A stretch of 64,000 nt of DNA from Sarcocystis neurona (taxonomy: Eukaryota > Apicomplexa > Conoidasida > Eucoccidiorida > Sarcocystidae), in NCBI GenBank assembly GCA_000727475.1, contig KL647295.1, positions 2,688,476-2,752,475 on the forward strand, in the 5' to 3' direction. The stretch's first letter is position 1. Every line of letters starts with the position of its first letter. Positions 59,601-64,000 of this stretch are shown piece after piece. The translations under genes were made by a program, and so were the position numbers. Under the pieces are notes generated by a model. That model ran no database searches, was not told where the DNA came from, and was given only the letters and a program-made list of their open reading frames with translations.

Positions 59601-60181
59601 ATGTATTCTATATGTGAGTGCGTGAGCGTACATATGTCCGTGGATGCGTACATCTGTAGAAGTATATGTCTGATTCAACAAGGTGTAACCATTTGTATAA
59701 ATGGACACGTACGTGGAGAATATGTACACAGATATGTATGCACACGTACGTGCATGCATATATTTGTGAAATAGTTAGATGGAGCCTTCTGAGTTGCCTG
59801 TGGGTTTTGTAGGAGATGTATTTGTCGATAAAAAGGAGTTTTTGAACATACACACTTCCTGTGTGTGACTACGTGGGCGTTGATGGGAAGTCCCCCGTTT
59901 TTTCTTCACTTCGCTACTCTGTACTGGCGTACTGTTGCTGCTCGTGGCGTCGTTTGCGGATGTATGTTCACACGTTGATTTGCATGGTAACGTTGTTCAC
60001 CCCTTGAAGGTGGAGGTCGCTAGAGTTCTTTGGTTGAAAACACCGTCTTTTGTTTCTCTCGTCGGTGCGTGGGGTGGTGCTGCTCTGCAGGTCTGCCGAG
60101 CTTGAGGCACGTGAAGCAGAGGAAGCGCTGCTCGTACAGAAAGCTGCTAAAGCGAAAAGAAATAAGAAGTCAAGAAAGTAG
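50025..60181 (+). CDS. DDX47: DEAD-box ATP-dependent RNA helicase, DDX47/Rrp3 type, seven exons
   Basis: Exons 50025-50936, 53022-53195, 54671-54865, 56265-56500, 57640-57703, 59186-59244 and 60091-60181 give 576 residues, all GT/AG and in phase. Motifs: Q motif with F152 and PTPIQ ending at Q177; Walker A AATGSGKT 194-201; PTREL 235-239; TPGR 284-287; DEAD 309-312; SAT 342-344; VIVFTNT 403-409; motif [12 protein letters not shown] 457-467; motif [10 protein letters not shown] 485-492. The DDX47/Rrp3 assignment rests on [11 protein letters not shown] and on the C-terminal series [18 protein letters not shown], then [11 protein letters not shown], then a lysine-rich end. Family members act in the nucleolus on 18S pre-rRNA processing. 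The first 130 residues are an Ala/Ser/Pro-rich extension with basic patches. Motif V has Gly where Ala is usual. The ATG at 50025 is preferred to an in-frame ATG at 49848, whose intervening sequence is CT-rich leader. Introns are 0.8-2.1 kb and repeat-rich. Confidence 0.94.
50960..52410 (+). repeat. CT-rich then GA-rich tracts in helicase intron 1
   Basis: From about 50960 to 51930 the plus strand is rich in TCTCTCTGTCTC and CCGTGTCTC units; from about 52040 to 52410 it becomes the near-complement, GAGACACAGAGAGA, mixed with TATATG microsatellite. Both lie in intron 1 (50937-53021). Frames in it are unrelated to the helicase. Confidence 0.75.
53320..53460 (+). repeat. CTG/TGC triplet tract in helicase intron 2
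   Basis: Degenerate CTG/TGC triplets give Cys-, Leu- and Ala-rich frames. A roughly 40-base segment around GCGGAAGCTGCGCGCTCTCGTGCTGC occurs twice (near 53361 and 53427), a small internal duplication. It lies in intron 2 (53196-54670). Confidence 0.7.
57770..57920 (+). repeat. CTG triplet tract with an 18-base tandem unit in helicase intron 5
   Basis: CTG/TGC triplets in which the unit CTGCTTTGTGGTGCAG recurs in tandem at about 57855-57900. It lies in intron 5 (57704-59185), starting about 70 bases after the exon 5 donor. Confidence 0.75.
59265..59770. repeat. TATATG/TGTGTA microsatellite in helicase intron 6
   Basis: TATATG, GTGTATGTG and ACGTAC-type units fill most of intron 6 (59245-60090). 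No coding signal. Confidence 0.8.
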
Positions 60182-62203
60182 TTGATGTTTTGCAGTCCTT
60201 GGTCCTTCTCTTTCTGCGTTTGTGGGTATGTGTGCCTCCAGCTTTTTATTGTTGATCACAAGCGTGTATGTGTGTATCCGTTTACGCACTTATTGGTACC
60301 TGTAAGAATATGTATATCCAAGCGCCTACATATGAAATGCCTAAATATGTCCGTCCGCATGTACATATATGGTAGTGATGCCACAGATGTCAGCGCGTGG
60401 AGGACAACGGCGGCATCTTCACACTAATGGATGACAAAGTGAATCTTACAGTATCGCTTCTCATTGTCCTGCGTGCCCACATTCTGTGGGTTAATCTTTC
60501 GAGGACTTTTTGTCTGTGCCTGTAGTGTCCTGTATACGTTGTAGTGGTTGAAGGTGCGCATTGGAACGAGTTGAGGCGTGTGAAAAGTACGAGACTGCAG
60601 AGAAGTTCAAGCTCCACGTGAAGTTCGCCAAAAGTGCGTTTTGAAAGGAAAGCAAAGACGTTTTTCGTCATATCTAGGATAGAGAGTCTTGAGTCGAGAA
60701 TTCGAATTTGTGGGTCCTTCATAGAACGGTTGACCTTTGTTCTTTGTCTCTCGAAGGGAAATCTGTTTGCACGCTTCCGTCGCTATTGTGTCAAACATAC
60801 TTGTAAGGTCTTTTACAAGCAGAACAGGCAGAGTCTGTAACGGATGGAACCCAGGCTTCGCGGAAAATATTCCTCTGATAGCAAAAGAAAAAAGGTTGAA
60901 CATCGTTTTTGTGAAGGAAGCAGCACTTCCAGCAGAATTGCTACCCGCTTTGTCTGTATACGTATCCCATGACACTACGCATATCGGTGTAGAAGAACTG
61001 TTTCAAGGTGTGTGATGCCTTGGTGCAAGTGCATGTGTTAGTGTAAATGAATCGGTTTTTCTGGAAAAACGGATGGAAGTGTGGAGGGTGTTGTTTATCT
61101 ATGCGCAGGTATGTGTCCTCATATACGTAGTGGTCATATTAAACAATAACACTGGCGCATTTGCTACTGCAGCCGTCTGTGGCTGTACGGGCACGTAATT
61201 CATTATCTTTTTTATATATGTGTGTAGAAGTAGTGGAGAGTGAGAGGTGTGAAAACAGCCGTGTGTGTCTCTGCAGCCCCGTTATGTGGCGCATTGCGAG
61301 TGCGTATTTTCATGTGTAAACGTGTGTGTACTGTATGTCCGCTGGTGTTTTTCTGTCCATGGAAGGTGAAGAACCGCAGGTCTGAACTTTCGTCGGAAAA
61401 CAAAGAAAATTCACGATATGTGTGAAACTCGAATTGTCGAGCAATCTGTTTGCGAAGTACTCTATTGTGTAGCTGAGAATACAAGTATACTCTTCTCCTG
61501 GGTGTTACGGGGCTTTCGCTGATGACTAGGAAATCATCAATCCTGTGCACTCAGTCTAGAGCAGTCTTTCTAAGGCTGTTTGATAACGTAGACTTAATGA
61601 CAACGAGCGATTTACCGTCTTGTAATTAATTTGGGAAAATGCCGAAAATTTACACAGATGCGAAGATCGTCGGTTGAAGTCGAGTTGAATTTGCCCGGCA
61701 GTGTGGCTGGTGGACGCAGTGCCAAAGAAGGCACATATCAGCGGGGGTTGATTCTTTGCTCGTCTGTAGAAGTGTGCTTTTTACGGCGAGCTGACGTTTT
61801 AGAATTGTTCGGTGCCGCGCGCTTTATTTCGATTGTTGCGGCAAGTCGTTTGTTTGAATTACGTCCAGTCACACAAGCGAGCAAGAATGACCGTAGGCAA
61901 GTGGACAAGTAGACATTAACAGAAAAAACAAGAAAAAATGGAAGCAGCATGGACAAGCTGAGGTAACTGATAATCAGGTCAACACACATCGGCAAATTAG
62001 GCAATCGAAAGAAGAAGCACGATTTTGTAGAAGTGGCAGTAATCACGAGAGGCAAGGTAGACTCACGGACCTCCGTAGAAGCCACGAGAGTACGCAGCAC
62101 GCAAACGTGAGAGGGGGGAACTGCAGTGAGATATCAGGAACAAAACATTCAATACGCTCACGCCACATGGAGGGTCTTCTCTTTCTCGTCGGCCCTTTCA
62201 CAG
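60182..62203. other. Unresolved sequence downstream of the helicase gene
   Basis: No complete gene could be assembled. On the minus strand an open stretch at 60975-60607 contains LLVKDLTSMFDTI and another at 61547-61212 contains RIDDFLVIS, both reminiscent of reverse-transcriptase motifs but in the wrong order for a simple gene. On the plus strand 61631-61912 is open for 94 codons with ordinary composition and could be an exon of the candidate gene at 62204, though its splice borders are unclear. The sequence is nearly free of microsatellites. Confidence 0.35.
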
Positions 62204-62680
62204 GTACTACAATCTGACGTCTTTCTCTGCCGTTACGCTGGTAACATGTTCTTCTGGTCGTTCGCCGCGAGGTCACAAGGCACACAGCTGTTGAACAGGC
62301 AAATACCCTTCCCAGCACCTGGATATCACGATGGAGATGCCGCTTTTCATAATCTCCTTCCGGCTTTAGCCTTCATACTTATTGGTGAGTGACCTAGTAG
62401 TCGTTAGATGTTCAAGGTGCACCAGTAAGTCGACTGTGTTGCGTCTGTCTACTACCACGCTCACCCAAGAATTCGCACTTTTGTACAGCACTACGCCGTA
62501 CACTGGCTGCTAAGTCCACGTACCTTGAATACAGAAGGCAAGACGCAGCTTCGGCGGGTGACATATTTCGCCGCACAGCTGCTTCCCGCTTCTCCTTCAC
62601 TCCGGCGTATCGTTTCTACGCGCCGTAGCCCCGAATCCGAGGGGCAGCGCATCCAGTTAGCTCTTGTATGTTTTCTTGTA
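62204..62680 (+). CDS. Partial candidate gene, two linked exons, function unknown
   Basis: Exon 62204-62384 follows a strong acceptor (GGCCCTTTCACAG) and ends at a strong GTGAGT donor. The next exon starts at 62535 after ACCTTGAATACAG and ends at a GTATGT donor after 62665 or a GTAAGT donor after 62680. The phase matches (1 then 2 bases, making a Glu codon). The peptide includes FLCRYAGNMFFWSFAARSQG, then an ILIEGKTQLRRVTYFAAQ join, then a charged stretch (RRSPESEGQR). No family is recognised. The 5' exons would lie before 62204 and were not identified with confidence; downstream, a GT-initial segment after an acceptor at 62870 could add a short C-terminus ending in a stop. Splice signals and phase make this more convincing than other ORFs in the interval. 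Confidence 0.45.
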
Positions 62681-64000
62681 GTAAGTGGTAAGAGCGTGAG
62701 GATGCAGTGGCGATCACAGACGTGGGTGAATACTATGGTCGGATTTTGTACGTGATGCGACTCCGGTGTTCTTTCTTTCTGATAAACTTTGAAAAGTCTA
62801 TCAGAGGTATAATCACTGTATGTCCGAAAAACTATTATTTTTAGACTGTGCACATGTACATATGTGCGTAGGTGTATCAGGAAAAGTGGTCACCAAATTG
62901 AGTGGTGAGTATTTAGATTGTGTCGCAGCGCTGCTGCGTATGAATCTACCACGGCGAAGGAGAAACTGCTGATATGCCAGCGATCATGAGCGTCGGTTCT
63001 AGCAGTCGCTACGGGGCCGGCTTTTCAAATATGTACCTCGCTTTCTTGGAGGCGTTGCTGCCCAAACATGAACTCACGCTGTGAGTCTCTCTGCGCAGCT
63101 GGCTGTGCTTGTCTTGGGTCTGCTGCAAAGCTACTAGCAGGCACATAGCCTGTGATGCGTCGCCCGCACAAAGAAGTGTCAGACGCGCTGTGACATTTTT
63201 CTTAATGCCTGGAGCTTCGGCATAACAAGAGGGCATGACCTTTCCCTCTCTCGCCCGGCATCAAGCGCAGTGCGGTACACGTATATAAGAATGAAACTTC
63301 GGCGGTACAGGAGATTACGGCATTTCACCCCTTTTCCCAGCGCTCCAACCTTCCACAGCAGTAGTTCAACTTTGTGTTGCCGCGGCCACGAGCACGTGCG
63401 AGTTGTTGCACGCTTTCCAGTTTATTCGTCAACCGTACAAATAAAGGTCGTACTCTCTAATGCTTAAATGCTTGCATCGAATAACACTTGTTGGACTGTA
63501 CTGATCCACGCCGCAAACTCGCAGTAGACGAAGCTCCGCCGTCTAGCGCCGCACAGCCTTCGTTTGTCTACGCTTGCGCACACGAGGTATCCCATTCTCT
63601 CTGACTTCAGTGACACTCTTGTGATTCTGGATTATAAACTGAGCTTCCACTTTCTACAGTGCAAAATTCGCATCACTTTTCTTGGACTGCAACTGCTTGT
63701 CTGCTTACGGGATTCCCGTTCAATTGCGTCCTTGTCCTCACACCCGGCTTCAGATGCAACAACCTGTGTTACACGTGGAAGGCAAGTGATGGTCCGCTTC
63801 CAGGTTGAAGACACCGTAGCGGTCGCCAAGCTATGTATACGGGATATTATCTTTGCACTCAGATGCTGGTAACAATTACGAAAATGCGAACGCCTAAAGA
63901 AAAACACGCACAGGCATTCTGCTGTCGTGGTGTCCTATTTAGACCCTCTATTTTCGGAGTCGGAACTTGAGCTTGCACCTGCTACACGTCACACCCAGCG
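62681..64000. other. Unresolved sequence to the window edge
   Basis: ORFs on both strands (63270-63467 plus, 63564-63872 plus, 63907-63632 minus) have no recognised domain or clear splice partners. A good GTGAGT donor at about 62904 suggests that the candidate gene at 62204 may continue. No repeats are prominent. Confidence 0.35.

Noticed and set aside
1..64000. tRNA or rRNA genes, CRISPR arrays and telomeric TTTAGGG arrays
   Set aside because: I looked for B-box-like GGTTCGAATCC, rRNA-like blocks, spaced direct repeats and telomere units and found nothing convincing. The tandem duplications have only two copies and no spacer structure.

Overview
The window is nuclear DNA of a coccidian apicomplexan, most likely an Eimeria species; this is an inference and no species is claimed. 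Three things point there. Genes are split by introns with clean GT/AG borders. Coding exons and introns carry imperfect CAG/CTG arrays that are read as Ala, Gln, Ser or Cys runs, the homopolymeric amino-acid repeats known from Eimeria. Non-coding DNA is full of TATATG/TGTATG microsatellites and degenerate GTA triplets. One assembly gap (N, 2790-3397) sits inside a TA microsatellite.

Five genes could be assembled exon by exon with intact phase, plus two partial candidates. (1) 5393-16735 (+): a seven-exon VTT/DedA (TMEM41/TVP38-like) multispan membrane protein whose VTT domain is interrupted by a repeat-rich insertion of about 245 residues. (2) 23352-30101 (+): a five-exon tail-anchored syntaxin-type SNARE with a huge low-complexity N-terminal region and an Arg where the zero-layer Gln is expected. 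(3) 36887-34180 (-): a four-exon, four-TM protein of unknown function with an Asn-rich N-terminus. (4) 46322-45564 (-): a single-exon two-TM protein resembling the V-ATPase assembly factor VMA21. (5) 50025-60181 (+): a seven-exon DEAD-box RNA helicase of the DDX47/Rrp3 type with all canonical motifs. Partial candidates lie at 43072-44575 (+) and 62204-62680 (+).

Layout: 1-5.4 kb is degenerate repeat and non-coding DNA; 5.4-16.7 kb the VTT gene; 16.7-23.3 kb intergenic with two GC-richer islands; 23.4-30.1 kb the SNARE gene; 30.1-34.2 kb intergenic; 34.2-36.9 kb the four-TM gene; 36.9-43 kb intergenic with several short tandem duplications; 43-46.3 kb a candidate gene and the VMA21-like gene; 46.3-50 kb intergenic; 50-60.2 kb the helicase; 60.2-64 kb unresolved sequence with one convincing exon pair.

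The genes do not form an operon or a single pathway. Three of the five (VTT protein, SNARE, VMA21-like) belong to families of ER/Golgi or endomembrane biogenesis, while the helicase belongs to nucleolar 18S rRNA maturation; their proximity is probably coincidental. Exon models are from reading splice sites and phase only; no transcript evidence was available.
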